DNA of 12,038 bases, taken from NCBI GenBank assembly GCA_003564655.1, contig PXES01000194.1:1-12038 (forward strand), in the 5' to 3' direction. A program made the position numbers and the translations under genes. The notes beneath the pieces are model-generated. The model saw nothing but the letters and a program-made list of their open reading frames with translations, was not told the DNA's origin and ran no database searches. Within the stretch, counting starts at the first letter, position 1. The number at the start of each line of letters is the position of its first letter. This DNA comes from Paracoccaceae bacterium (GTDB taxonomy: Bacteria; Pseudomonadota; Alphaproteobacteria; Rhodobacterales; Rhodobacteraceae). This document shows positions 1-6,987 of this stretch, piece by piece.

Positions 1-68
1 AACCACCCCAAAGCAAAGGCCACGAACAGGATTATGGCAGTGGCGATAATGAATTCAGTGCGATTCAT
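1..68 (-). CDS. N-terminus of a small membrane-anchored protein (partial, runs off left edge)
   Basis: The complement of this stretch opens with ATG and reads 22 codons, beginning MNRTEFIIATAI and continuing ILFVAFALGW, before the window ends. The product starts with a short polar head followed by a hydrophobic run of about 16 residues (residues 6-21), so it is an uncleaved signal anchor or a signal peptide. It lies 37 bases downstream of the OmpA-family gene on the same strand and is probably the third gene of the ubiA-ompA unit. A GGGGA run about 12 bases upstream of the ATG is the only ribosome-binding candidate, and it is distant. From memory, Rhodobacterales have a conserved hypothetical protein with a very similar start, followed by a coiled-coil region; that cannot be checked here because the rest is missing. 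The function is unknown. Confidence 0.6.
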   Translation of the reverse strand, partial: MNRTEFIIATAIILFVAFALGW

Positions 69-105
69 CTTGGTCGAAGGTCCCCTGCAACTAGCGTCTC
101 CCGCA

Positions 106-2124
106 TCAGCGCGCGGGCCGTTCCGGCGGACGCGGAGCATCCCCCGCGCCGACGGTAATGGCAATCTCCAGTTCCGATTCGTCGCGCGGCTCGGGCGGCT
201 CTTCGGGCTCGGGGTCCTCGCCCCGCTCGGCCTGCGCGGCCTCGAGCGATTCCCCGATCAGGCGGAACTCGATGCGACGATTCGCCTCACGACCCGCTGC
301 CGTGCTGTTGTCGGCGATCGGGAACTCGGGCCCGTAGCCCTTGGACTCGAAATCGCCCACCAGCGCACCGCGCGACATCAGCCCCGCCACCACCGCGTCA
401 GCGCGCTGCTGGCTCAGGCGCATGTTGGTCTCGAGGCTGCCCTGGCTGTCGGTGTGGCCTGCGACCTCCATCTCCAGCCGCCCGCATTCGATCAGGATCT
501 CGGCGATCTGGTCCAGCACCCGCGCCGAGTCCGACACGACCGAGGCGGAGCCGGGCTCGAAGGTGATCTGGCGTTCCTCCAGCACCTCGATGATCCAGCG
601 CTCGCAGCGGCCGGGCGTTGGCTGCATCGCCACCGGGTCGAACTGCTCGTCATAGCGGATGTCGAGATTGAACACCGCATCGCGGCCCAGCTTCTCGACC
701 ACCCGGCGCGAGATCAGGTCCGAGGCACCGGCATTGCCGGTCACGCCGCGCACGTCCAGCCGGTCGGGGCGGACATGCACGCTGCCATGTTCCAGCGCGG
801 CCAGCGCCTCGACCGCCACAAGCGCGCGCACCGGCCAGCCTTCGGGCAGGTCGGGATCGACCCGCGCCTGCATCTGCACGGCAGGCACCCCGAACTCGGC
901 CTGTGCCAGCGTGCGGACTGCATCGCGCAGCCGCTCATCCACCAGGCGCCCGCGCAGCTGCACGACCCCTTCTGCCGTGCGGCTGGCGATGAACTCGCGC
1001 GCATCCTCTTCGGCGGGGGTGTCATTTTCTGCCTCGGGCGGCAGGCGGGTGGCCTGCAACGAGAAGATGTCGGGCAGGCGGTTTTCCAGCGCGCCGACAG
1101 CCTCGTCGAAATCATCGGCGGCGACCGAATTGGGCACGATCAGTGTAATATCGGTGTCGGCCATCGTCAGTGTTCCGGCCGCCAGCGCGCCAAGCGCGCC
1201 GATCGCCTCGACCGCGCCGGCCTGCCAGCGCGGGGTGGGGCTGCCCAGCCCGATGGTGCATTCCAGCGTGCCGCTGGCCCCCGCACCCCGCCCCGCCCGC
1301 AGGATCGCCGCCCGCGCGTCCGACGTATCCGCCGAACAGGCATCGAAACGCGCTCCCTCTGCGTCGATCACGAAACGCAGCGTGAAGGGTGCGATGACCG
1401 GACGCGGCGCAGAAATGTCGATTGACGTGATCAGCCCGCGCGGCCGGTCACGCGTCAGCTGGTCGCGAAGGCCGTCGCGCTCGCGTTCGCTGCGGGCCAG
1501 CCCGGTGACCTCGACCTGATCGGCGCTGATCGAAATCTTGGCTGTCGGCACCAGCGACAGCGCCGTCAGACCGTAGGACAGCGCCTGCTCCCAACCATGC
1601 GGCACGTCGTGGCTGGCGGTCTCGAGCATGTCGACAACCGAGATTTCGGGGTCGATGCTCTCGATCCTGGTGACAATCTCGTTGCGGTCCGTGGCAGCGG
1701 GCACCAGCCCGATCAGCGACACGTCAAGCCCGTTGCGCAGCACCTCCATGGAAAAGCGCGGCGCAGCAATGTCCATCGACGCGGCGACTGAAATATCGTC
1801 GATCACGCGCTCGGCCGAGACGACGGCGCTGACCGCGCTGAGCGCGCGAAAGCGGATCGCCTCGGACGGGGCCTCGCCCGAGACGGTCAGCAACAGCCCG
1901 TCGGTGCTGACCTGCGCCCAGTCGAGTCCCTCGGCCTCGAGCGTGGCATTCGCGTCGCGGGCAACGACATGTTCGATCCCGCGCACCGCGAACGTGGCGG
2001 CGGCGACAGACAACGCCGCCGCGAGCAGGAAGATCACGGCCATCAGCAGGATCGGGAGCGTTGTCGACGAGGCGACGCGCACGCTGTCGAGACGCTGCGC
2101 GATTGCCAGGATTTGTGCTTTCAT
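106..2124 (-). CDS. OmpA-family protein with N-terminal membrane anchor and BON-like repeats
   Basis: The 672-residue protein probably sits in the inner membrane and reaches through the periplasm to bind peptidoglycan. Residues 23-45 form one hydrophobic segment with no cleavage site that I can recognise. Several stretches of roughly 40 residues with a 'V.V.G....' strand and a following helix (about 75-112, 131-170, 200-238, 384-420 and 453-480) resemble BON domains. Residues 516-622 are a clear OmpA C-terminal domain: ITFEPGSA opening, GHTDSQG at 556-562, LSQQRA at 570-575, and the NRRIEF end motif at 615-620, whose arginines, with the domain aspartate, bind the diaminopimelate of peptidoglycan in this family. 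C507 and C547 flank the start of the domain and could form a periplasmic disulfide. After the domain comes an acidic, proline-rich tail of about 50 residues. The start has a good site (AGGGGA, 5 bases upstream). It lies 35 bases downstream of ubiA. The OmpA domain is certain; the BON assignment is by eye. Confidence 0.9.
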   Translation of the reverse strand: MKAQILAIAQRLDSVRVASSTTLPILLMAVIFLLAAALSVAAATFAVRGIEHVVARDANATLEAEGLDWAQVSTDGLLLTVSGEAPSEAIRFRALSAVSAVVSAERVIDDISVAASMDIAAPRFSMEVLRNGLDVSLIGLVPAATDRNEIVTRIESIDPEISVVDMLETASHDVPHGWEQALSYGLTALSLVPTAKISISADQVEVTGLARSERERDGLRDQLTRDRPRGLITSIDISAPRPVIAPFTLRFVIDAEGARFDACSADTSDARAAILRAGRGAGASGTLECTIGLGSPTPRWQAGAVEAIGALGALAAGTLTMADTDITLIVPNSVAADDFDEAVGALENRLPDIFSLQATRLPPEAENDTPAEEDAREFIASRTAEGVVQLRGRLVDERLRDAVRTLAQAEFGVPAVQMQARVDPDLPEGWPVRALVAVEALAALEHGSVHVRPDRLDVRGVTGNAGASDLISRRVVEKLGRDAVFNLDIRYDEQFDPVAMQPTPGRCERWIIEVLEERQITFEPGSASVVSDSARVLDQIAEILIECGRLEMEVAGHTDSQGSLETNMRLSQQRADAVVAGLMSRGALVGDFESKGYGPEFPIADNSTAAGREANRRIEFRLIGESLEAAQAERGEDPEPEEPPEPRDESELEIAITVGAGDAPRPPERPAR

Positions 2125-2159
2125 GGGGGTCCCCTAGCGCCCCGGCGTGGCGGGATCAA

Positions 2160-3140
2160 TCAGATGAAGATCGTGATGGCAAGAAACAGCGCAGCGAACA
2201 ACCCGGCATCCCGGTTCGAGCGGAACAGCCGCAAGCACATCTTCGTGTCATTGATATCGAGCTTCGAAAGTTGCCAGTTCATGTGCCCGCCCAGCGCCCA
2301 GGCCCCGGCGAGCCCGATCGACATCTTCAGCGGGTCGGCCAGCGGCGCAAGCGCGTAGATCACCGCCAGCGACATCAGCACCACAGTCGCGATCAGGAAG
2401 CCACGCAGCCACGCTTCGGTCTTGTCGCCGAACAGGCGGGCGGTGGATTTCACACCGATCAGCTCGTCATCCTCGCGGTCCATATGCGCGTAGATCGTGT
2501 CGTAGAACAGCGTCCAGCAGATGCCTGCCATGTACAGGAATACCGCCGGCAGCCCCGGCGCGCCGGTCTGCGCCGTCCAGGCCAGCAGCGCCCCCCAGTT
2601 GAAGGCAAGGCCAAGGAAGATCTGCGGCCACCAGGTGAAGCGCTTGGCAAAGGGGTAGATCGCCACCAGCGCCAGCGACATCAGCCCCAGCCCGATGGCG
2701 GCCCAGTTGAAGGTGAACAGGATCAGCGCCGCTGCCCCGGCCTGCGCGCCCATCCACAGACGCGCCTCATGCGCGCTGACCTGCCCCGATGGCAGCGGCC
2801 GCGAGCGCGTGCGCGCCACCTTGTCGTCGATATCGCGGTCGGTCAGATCGTTCCAGGTGCAGCCCGCGCCGCGCATCAGGAACGCGCCCGCGGCGCAGCC
2901 GATGACGATCCACACCGTCAGCCAGCCCGCTGTTTCGGGGCGCGCGGCGGCGCCGAGGAAGGCGCCCCACCAACAGGGCAGCAGCAGTAGCCATGTCCCG
3001 ATGGGCCGGTCGGCCCGCGAGAGGCGCAGAAAGGGCTGCAGGCGCGGCGGCGCGTGCAGATCGACCCAGTTCTGCACCGGCGCATCGGCCACCTGCCCGG
3101 GCTGGGTCTCGCCCTCTGGCCTTTGCTCAGGCTCGATCAT
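2160..3140 (-). CDS. ubiA: 4-hydroxybenzoate polyprenyltransferase (UbiA)
   Basis: This 326-residue integral membrane enzyme attaches the polyprenyl tail to 4-hydroxybenzoate, the first membrane step of ubiquinone synthesis. Both aspartate-rich motifs of the UbiA superfamily are present: NDLTDRDID at 97-105 (N97, D98, D101, D105) and D214/D221/D225 in the stretch YDTIYAHMDREDD. They bind Mg-diphosphate and the prenyl chain. Further support is LSRADRPIGTWLLLLPCWWG (39-58), typical of the bacterial 4-hydroxybenzoate branch, and about eight hydrophobic helices. The reading frame is open for another 390 codons upstream, but the ATG at 3140 is chosen because GAGAGG lies 6 bases before it and the protein then has the normal length and N-terminus. 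The start codon abuts the divergent rsmE start. It is followed after 35 bases by the OmpA-family gene. A related prenyltransferase with another aromatic acceptor is possible but unlikely. Confidence 0.95.
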   Translation of the reverse strand: MIEPEQRPEGETQPGQVADAPVQNWVDLHAPPRLQPFLRLSRADRPIGTWLLLLPCWWGAFLGAAARPETAGWLTVWIVIGCAAGAFLMRGAGCTWNDLTDRDIDDKVARTRSRPLPSGQVSAHEARLWMGAQAGAAALILFTFNWAAIGLGLMSLALVAIYPFAKRFTWWPQIFLGLAFNWGALLAWTAQTGAPGLPAVFLYMAGICWTLFYDTIYAHMDREDDELIGVKSTARLFGDKTEAWLRGFLIATVVLMSLAVIYALAPLADPLKMSIGLAGAWALGGHMNWQLSKLDINDTKMCLRLFRSNRDAGLFAALFLAITIFI

Positions 3141-3890
3141 ATGCTGCCTCTCATGCTTGCGGCGCGTGCGAAAATCCGACTCTTTGTAGAGCAGCCGCTG
3201 GGGACGGGGCAAGCCATCGCCCTGTCGCAGCCGCAGGCGCATTATCTGGGCGCGGTGATGCGGCTGCGCGCCGGGGCGGAGGTGGCGCTTTTCAACGGGC
3301 GCGACGGCGAGTGGCTGGCGCGTCTGGTCGAGATCGGCAAGCGACGTGCAGAGGCCGAGTGCCTCGCGCAAAGCGCGCCGCAGCTTGACCCGCCCGATCT
3401 GTGGCTGCTCTTCGCGCCGATCCGCAAGGCGCGCACCGATTTCATCGTCGAGAAGGCGACCGAACTGGGCGCAGCGCGCATCCTGCCCGTGCAGACCGAA
3501 TTCACCAACGCCGAGCGCATCCGCCGCGACCGCCTGCAGGCCCATGCGGTCGAGGCCGCAGAGCAATGCGGCGGCACCCATGTCCCCGACGTGACCGCGC
3601 TTGCGCAACTGGCGCAGGTGCTGGGCGACTGGCCCGCAGACCGCGCGCTGATCTGGTGCGACGAGGCGCTCGCCGAAGACGGGTCCGCCCCACCCCCGTC
3701 TGCGCTGCCCCCTGCTCCTGCGGCGATCCTCATCGGTCCCGAGGGCGGTTTCTCGCCGTCCGAGCGCGCCCGGCTGCGGGAGGGGCCCGGAATACAGTCG
3801 CTCAGCCTCGGCCCACGCATCCTGCGCGCCGACACGGCCGCTGTGGCGGCGCTGACGCTGTGGCAGGCGGCACGGGGGGATTGGCGATGA
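3141..3890 (+). CDS. rsmE: 16S rRNA (uracil(1498)-N(3))-methyltransferase (RsmE)
   Basis: This SPOUT-class enzyme uses S-adenosylmethionine to methylate N3 of U1498 in 16S rRNA. From the ATG at 3141 it has 249 residues. The N-terminal PUA-like part (about 10-75) includes HYLGAVMRLRAGAEV. The knotted methyltransferase part follows with the family stretch FIVEKATELG (101-110), the SAM-binding loop IGPEGGFSPSE (198-208) and the LGPRILRADTA motif (223-233), where the usual glutamate (RxETA) is an aspartate. The start is not settled. ATG 3141 has a weak AGG nine bases upstream. ATG 3153 gives MLAARAKIRLF, closer to the usual family N-terminus, but has no ribosome site. An upstream in-frame ATG at 3054 would overlap ubiA and is unlikely. 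The stop overlaps the start of the next gene by 4 bases (ATGA). Confidence 0.93.
   Translation: MLPLMLAARAKIRLFVEQPLGTGQAIALSQPQAHYLGAVMRLRAGAEVALFNGRDGEWLARLVEIGKRRAEAECLAQSAPQLDPPDLWLLFAPIRKARTDFIVEKATELGAARILPVQTEFTNAERIRRDRLQAHAVEAAEQCGGTHVPDVTALAQLAQVLGDWPADRALIWCDEALAEDGSAPPPSALPPAPAAILIGPEGGFSPSERARLREGPGIQSLSLGPRILRADTAAVAALTLWQAARGDWR
3183..3212 (-). promoter_or_regulatory. Possible ubiA promoter inside the rsmE coding sequence
   Basis: On the minus strand TTGCCC (3212-3207) is followed after 18 bases by TACAAA (3188-3183). Each hexamer matches the sigma-70 consensus at 4 of 6 positions. Transcription would start near 3176 and give a leader of about 36 bases carrying the GAGAGG site of ubiA. 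It would have to lie inside rsmE because the two genes have no spacer between them. The assignment is by inspection only, and -10 boxes in this group are often poorly conserved. Confidence 0.35.
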
Positions 3891-4411
3891 TCCGCGACGA
3901 CCTGCGCGCGCTGCTGACCCGCTGGTCCGAGGTGCTGACCGGGCTGGGCATCTTCGCCCTGGGGCTGTGGGGGCTGGCATTGCAGGGCGCCTTCTTTCAG
4001 CTTCTCGCGGTCCTTGTGGCCTGCACAGGGCTGGGGCTGGCGCTGATCGGATGGCGGCGGCTGCGCTTTCACCGCAGCGGCGAGGCCCCAGGTGTCGTGC
4101 AGGTGGTCGAGGGGCAGATTTCCTATTTCGGCCCCGATACCGGGGGCTTTCTGGGCATCGGCGATCTGATCGAACTGCAGCTTGTCCATGACGGCACATA
4201 CTGGCTGCTGGTCGGCGACACGGACACCGCGCTTGAAATCCCTGTCGCGGCACAGGGTGCCGACGCGCTTTTCGACGTGTTCGCCACACTGCCGGGCATG
4301 TCGATGCAGACACTTCTGGCAGCGCTCGACGCGCCCCAGCGCCGCCAGACCCTGTGGCGCGACCCCGAACGCGCGCCCGGGCTGCGCATTACCGGGCGGC
4401 ACGCCCGCTGA
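3887..4411 (+). CDS. Unknown two-helix membrane protein coupled to rsmE
   Basis: The 174-residue product is of unknown function. Two hydrophobic helices at about residues 15-33 and 36-55 are separated by a very short turn and followed by the basic sequence WRRLRFHR, so most of the protein (residues 56-174) should be cytoplasmic under the positive-inside rule. That soluble part has a beta-rich stretch (VVQVVEGQISYFGPDTGGF and IELQLVHDGTYWLLV, about 70-110) and then an alternating strand/helix stretch (TALEIPVAAQGADALFDVFATLPG), which looks like a small PH-like or beta-sandwich domain; this is a guess from the pattern. The ATG overlaps the rsmE stop by 4 bases and has a strong GGGGGGA six bases upstream, so translation is probably coupled. 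It ends just before a strong terminator and is therefore the last gene of the rsmE unit. I do not recognise a named family. Confidence 0.85.
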   Translation: MIRDDLRALLTRWSEVLTGLGIFALGLWGLALQGAFFQLLAVLVACTGLGLALIGWRRLRFHRSGEAPGVVQVVEGQISYFGPDTGGFLGIGDLIELQLVHDGTYWLLVGDTDTALEIPVAAQGADALFDVFATLPGMSMQTLLAALDAPQRRQTLWRDPERAPGLRITGRHAR

Positions 4412-4443
4412 ACGCGTGTCCCTGCCGGGCCCGCAGGGATGGC

Positions 4444-4499
4444 AGCGCCCGCGAGCGGGGCATGGGCGGGTGGGTGGGCTCCGCTCGCGGGCGCTTTTT
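4444..4499 (+). terminator. Intrinsic terminator with G-quadruplex motif in the loop
   Basis: A perfect 15-bp inverted repeat (AGCGCCCGCGAGCGG at 4444-4458 and its complement at 4481-4495) is followed directly by TTTTT (4495-4499), a classic Rho-independent terminator for the rsmE unit. The 22-base loop is unusually long and contains GGGCGGGTGGGTGGG (4464-4478): four G-triplets with one-base spacers. The same 16-mer, including the trailing C, recurs at 7018-7033. Confidence 0.9.
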
Positions 4500-4520
4500 C
4501 GGCGCGGGCATTCCGGGCAG

Positions 4521-4561
4521 CGGCGCTTGACTTGGGCTGCCAGCCGGGCCAAGTCTCGCCG
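4521..4561 (+). promoter_or_regulatory. Dyad / stem-loop in front of gshA
   Basis: GACTTGG (4529-4535) pairs with CCAAGTC (4549-4555) across 13 bases, and outside it CGGCG (4521-4525) pairs with CGCCG (4557-4561), with small asymmetric bulges. TTGACT at 4527-4532, a good -35 match, lies within the left arm, but I see no convincing -10 box at the right distance. It could be an operator over a promoter or a leader hairpin of the gshA mRNA; there is no T-run, so it is not a second terminator. Confidence 0.4.
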
Positions 4562-4596
4562 CCAGACCAGCCCAGCGACACCAGATCGGAGCGCGC

Positions 4597-5967
4597 ATGT
4601 CCATTCCCCAGACCGGCGGCGGGCCGATCGAATCCCGCGCGCAACTTGCCGAATATCTGGCCGCCGGGTGCAAGCCGCGCGACGCCTGGCGCATCGGCAC
4701 AGAGCACGAGAAATTCGGCTATTGCCATGACACGCTTGCGCCCATCCCCTATGACGGGCCGCGCTCGGTCCGCGCCGTGCTCGAGGGGCTGCGCGACCGC
4801 TTCGGCTGGACCCCGGTCGAGGAGGCCGGCCATCTGATCGGGCTCGAGAAGGACGGGGCGAATGTCAGCCTCGAGCCCGGCGGGCAGCTCGAACTGTCCG
4901 GCGCGCCGCTGGAGAACATCCACCAGACCTGCGACGAGGTGAACGAGCATCTGCGCCAGGTGCGCAGCATCGCCGACGAGATCGGCGTGGGCTTTATCGG
5001 GCTGGGCGCGGCCCCGGTCTGGACGCATGAGCAGATGCCGATGATGCCCAAGGGCCGCTACTGGCTGATGACCGACTACATGGACCGCGTCGGCACGACC
5101 GGAAAACAGATGATGTATCGCACCTGCACCGTGCAGGTGAATCTCGACTTCGCCTCCGAGGCCGACATGGTCCAGAAGCTGCGAGTTGCGCTGGCGCTGC
5201 AGCCCGTGGCCACCGCGCTATTCGCCAACTCGCCCTTCTTCGAGGGGCAGCCCAACGGGCATGCAAGCTGGCGCGCACGGGTCTGGCGCTATCTCGACCC
5301 GGCGCGCACCGGCATGTTGCCCTTCGTCTTCGAGGACGGATTCGGCTTCGAGCGATGGGTCGATTACGCGCTCGATGTGCCGATGTATTTCGTCTATCGC
5401 GACGGCAAATATCTCGACGCGCGCGGCCAGTCCTTCCGCGACTTCATGCAAGGACGGCTGCCCGCGCTGCCGGGCGAGGTGCCGACACTCTCGGACTGGG
5501 CCGACCATCTGACCACCATCTTCCCCGAGGCGCGGGTCAAGAAATTCATCGAGATGCGCGGCGCCGATGGCGGGCCGTGGCGCAGGCTCTGCGCGCTGCC
5601 CGCGCTGTGGGTAGGGCTGGTCTACGACCAATCCGCGCTCGACGCGGCATGGGACCTGGCGAAGGGCTGGGATCACGAGACCCGCGAGGGGCTGCGCGTG
5701 GCGGCCTCGCGCGCGGGGCTGGCAGGGGAAGCGGGGGGCGTGAAGCTGCATGATCTCGCGCGCGACGTGGTCGCCATCGCCGAGGCGGGGCTGAAGGCGC
5801 GTGGCCGCCAAGGGGCGGGCGGGCTGCTGCCCGACGAGACGCATTTCCTCAACGCGCTCAAGGACAGTGTCGAGACGGGTCAGACCCCGGCGGACGAATT
5901 GCTGGCGCGCTATCATGGCGACTGGCAGGGCGATCTCTCGCGGATCTACGCCGATTACAGCTACTGA
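4597..5967 (+). CDS. gshA: Glutamate-cysteine ligase, plant/alphaproteobacterial type
   Basis: This enzyme joins L-glutamate and L-cysteine at the expense of ATP, the committed step of glutathione synthesis in the cytoplasm. The 456-residue protein belongs to the GCS2/plant-type class. Visible motifs are IGTEHEKFG (33-41), the metal/ATP-binding EPGGQLELSGAP (93-104), TGKQMMYRTCTVQVNLDF (168-185), LFANSPFFEG (208-217) and VKKFIEMRGADGGPW (314-328). Length and the IYADYSY ending fit alphaproteobacterial members. The ATG at 4597 has GGAG five bases upstream. Cys residues at 25, 43, 112, 177 and 332 are present; plant homologues are redox-regulated through disulfides, but I cannot tell whether this one is. 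It starts a new unit after the strong terminator, with the lpxL-like gene 44 bases downstream. The assignment is secure. Confidence 0.96.
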   Translation: MSIPQTGGGPIESRAQLAEYLAAGCKPRDAWRIGTEHEKFGYCHDTLAPIPYDGPRSVRAVLEGLRDRFGWTPVEEAGHLIGLEKDGANVSLEPGGQLELSGAPLENIHQTCDEVNEHLRQVRSIADEIGVGFIGLGAAPVWTHEQMPMMPKGRYWLMTDYMDRVGTTGKQMMYRTCTVQVNLDFASEADMVQKLRVALALQPVATALFANSPFFEGQPNGHASWRARVWRYLDPARTGMLPFVFEDGFGFERWVDYALDVPMYFVYRDGKYLDARGQSFRDFMQGRLPALPGEVPTLSDWADHLTTIFPEARVKKFIEMRGADGGPWRRLCALPALWVGLVYDQSALDAAWDLAKGWDHETREGLRVAASRAGLAGEAGGVKLHDLARDVVAIAEAGLKARGRQGAGGLLPDETHFLNALKDSVETGQTPADELLARYHGDWQGDLSRIYADYSY

Positions 5968-5976
5968 GCGCGCCGC

Positions 5977-6005
5977 TTGACTCCGTCGCGTGGCACGCGC
6001 AATCA
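5977..6005 (+). promoter_or_regulatory. Weak promoter candidate before the lpxL-like gene
   Basis: TTGACT (5977-5982) is followed after 17 bases by CAATCA (6000-6005), a poor -10 box. If used, transcription would begin at about 6012, on the ATG itself, giving a leaderless mRNA. This would fit the absence of any recognisable ribosome-binding site before 6012. Read-through from gshA is the simpler alternative. Confidence 0.25.
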
Positions 6006-6011
6006 GCGCCC

Positions 6012-6932
6012 ATGACACACGCCGCCAACATGGAGCACGGCAAGGCCGACGCGTCGCTGAGCTGGAAGCACTGGTTCGAGGACCGCGTCACCGCCACGCT
6101 GCTCACCGTCACCCGCCCGCTGCCCTATCGCTGGCGCATCGAGGTGCTGGGCTGGCTGGGCGCGTATGTACTTGGCCCGCTGGCCGGGCTGCCGCCGCGT
6201 ATCCGCACCAATCTGGCGCTTGTGCGACCCGACTTGCCCGAGGCCGAGGTGCGCCGCCTGTGCCGTGACGTGCCGCGCAATGTGGCCCGTGCGATGGCCG
6301 AGACCTTTTCAGGCGACGCCTTCATCGCACGGGTCAAGGACAGCCCCATCAGCGGCGACGGGCTCGCCGCGCTCGATGCCGCGCGCGATGCGGGCCGTCC
6401 GGTGGTGCTGGTGACGGCGCATCTGGGCAGCTACGACGCCGCCCGCGTTGTCCTGCGCGCGCGGGGCTGCGAGATTGCAGGCGTCTACATGCCGATGCGC
6501 AACCGCGCCTTCAACCGCCGCTATGTCGCTGCGATGGCGCATATCGCGGCCCCGGTCTTTCCGCGCAACAAGGTCGGGCTGGTGGGGCTGATGCGGCATC
6601 TGCGCAAGGGCGGCATGATCGGGTTGGTCGCCGATCACTACATGTCGAAAGGCAGGCTGATCGACTTCATGGGCCAGCCCGCGCGAACCTCGACCGGCGC
6701 GGCAGAGATGGCGCTGAAACATGATGCGCTGCTGGTGCCCGTCTACGGGCTGCGCGCCGACACGCCGACCGGGTTTCGCGTCCTGGTCGAGGCCCCGATC
6801 CCGCATAGCGACCCGGTGACCATGACCCGCGCGCTCAACGCCTCGCTCGAGGCGCTGGTCGAGGCGCATATGGACCAGTGGATGTGGGCGCATCTGCGCT
6901 GGAAGAAGAACAAGCCCCGCCCCGGCGAGTGA
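6012..6932 (+). CDS. Lipid A biosynthesis acyltransferase, LpxL/HtrB family
   Basis: This 306-residue membrane-associated acyltransferase probably adds a secondary acyl chain to lipid A precursors on the inner face of the inner membrane. The catalytic H(X)4D motif is clear: HLGSYD with H137 and D142, preceded by the strand PVVLVTA. Other family signals are MPMRNRAFNRRY (160-171), the VADHYMSKGRLIDFMGQPA region (206-224) and the C-terminal MWAHLRWKKNKP (291-302). One hydrophobic N-terminal segment (about 44-61) anchors it. Two starts are possible, ATG 6012 and ATG 6030 (MEHGKADAS); neither has a good ribosome-binding site, so 6012 is chosen only as the longer frame. It follows gshA by 44 bases on the same strand and ends 171 bases before the convergent hemE. 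Which acyl chain it transfers cannot be read from the sequence, and acylation of another lipid such as ornithine lipid is possible. Confidence 0.88.
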   Translation: MTHAANMEHGKADASLSWKHWFEDRVTATLLTVTRPLPYRWRIEVLGWLGAYVLGPLAGLPPRIRTNLALVRPDLPEAEVRRLCRDVPRNVARAMAETFSGDAFIARVKDSPISGDGLAALDAARDAGRPVVLVTAHLGSYDAARVVLRARGCEIAGVYMPMRNRAFNRRYVAAMAHIAAPVFPRNKVGLVGLMRHLRKGGMIGLVADHYMSKGRLIDFMGQPARTSTGAAEMALKHDALLVPVYGLRADTPTGFRVLVEAPIPHSDPVTMTRALNASLEALVEAHMDQWMWAHLRWKKNKPRPGE

Positions 6933-6987
6933 GTGTTCGGCACCGCGCCAGTCACCCCCGGTCGCCCCCTCCCCGCCCGCGCAAAGG

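Noticed and set aside
34..1425. 463-codon open frame on the plus strand
   Set aside because: It is antisense to the OmpA-family gene, has the low-complexity Arg/His/Pro-rich look of a GC-driven shadow frame, and shows no domain.
3054..3140. Longer rsmE start at 3054
   Set aside because: It would add 29 residues not typical of RsmE and overlap the divergent ubiA by 87 bases.
3141..4313. 390-codon upstream extension of ubiA on the minus strand
   Set aside because: The open frame continues, but it covers rsmE and its neighbour antisense, is Arg/Pro/Ala-rich, and the ATG at 3140 has a good ribosome site and normal protein length.
3242..4552. 436-codon minus-strand open frame
   Set aside because: Antisense to rsmE and the coupled membrane protein, with no recognisable domain; a product of high GC content.
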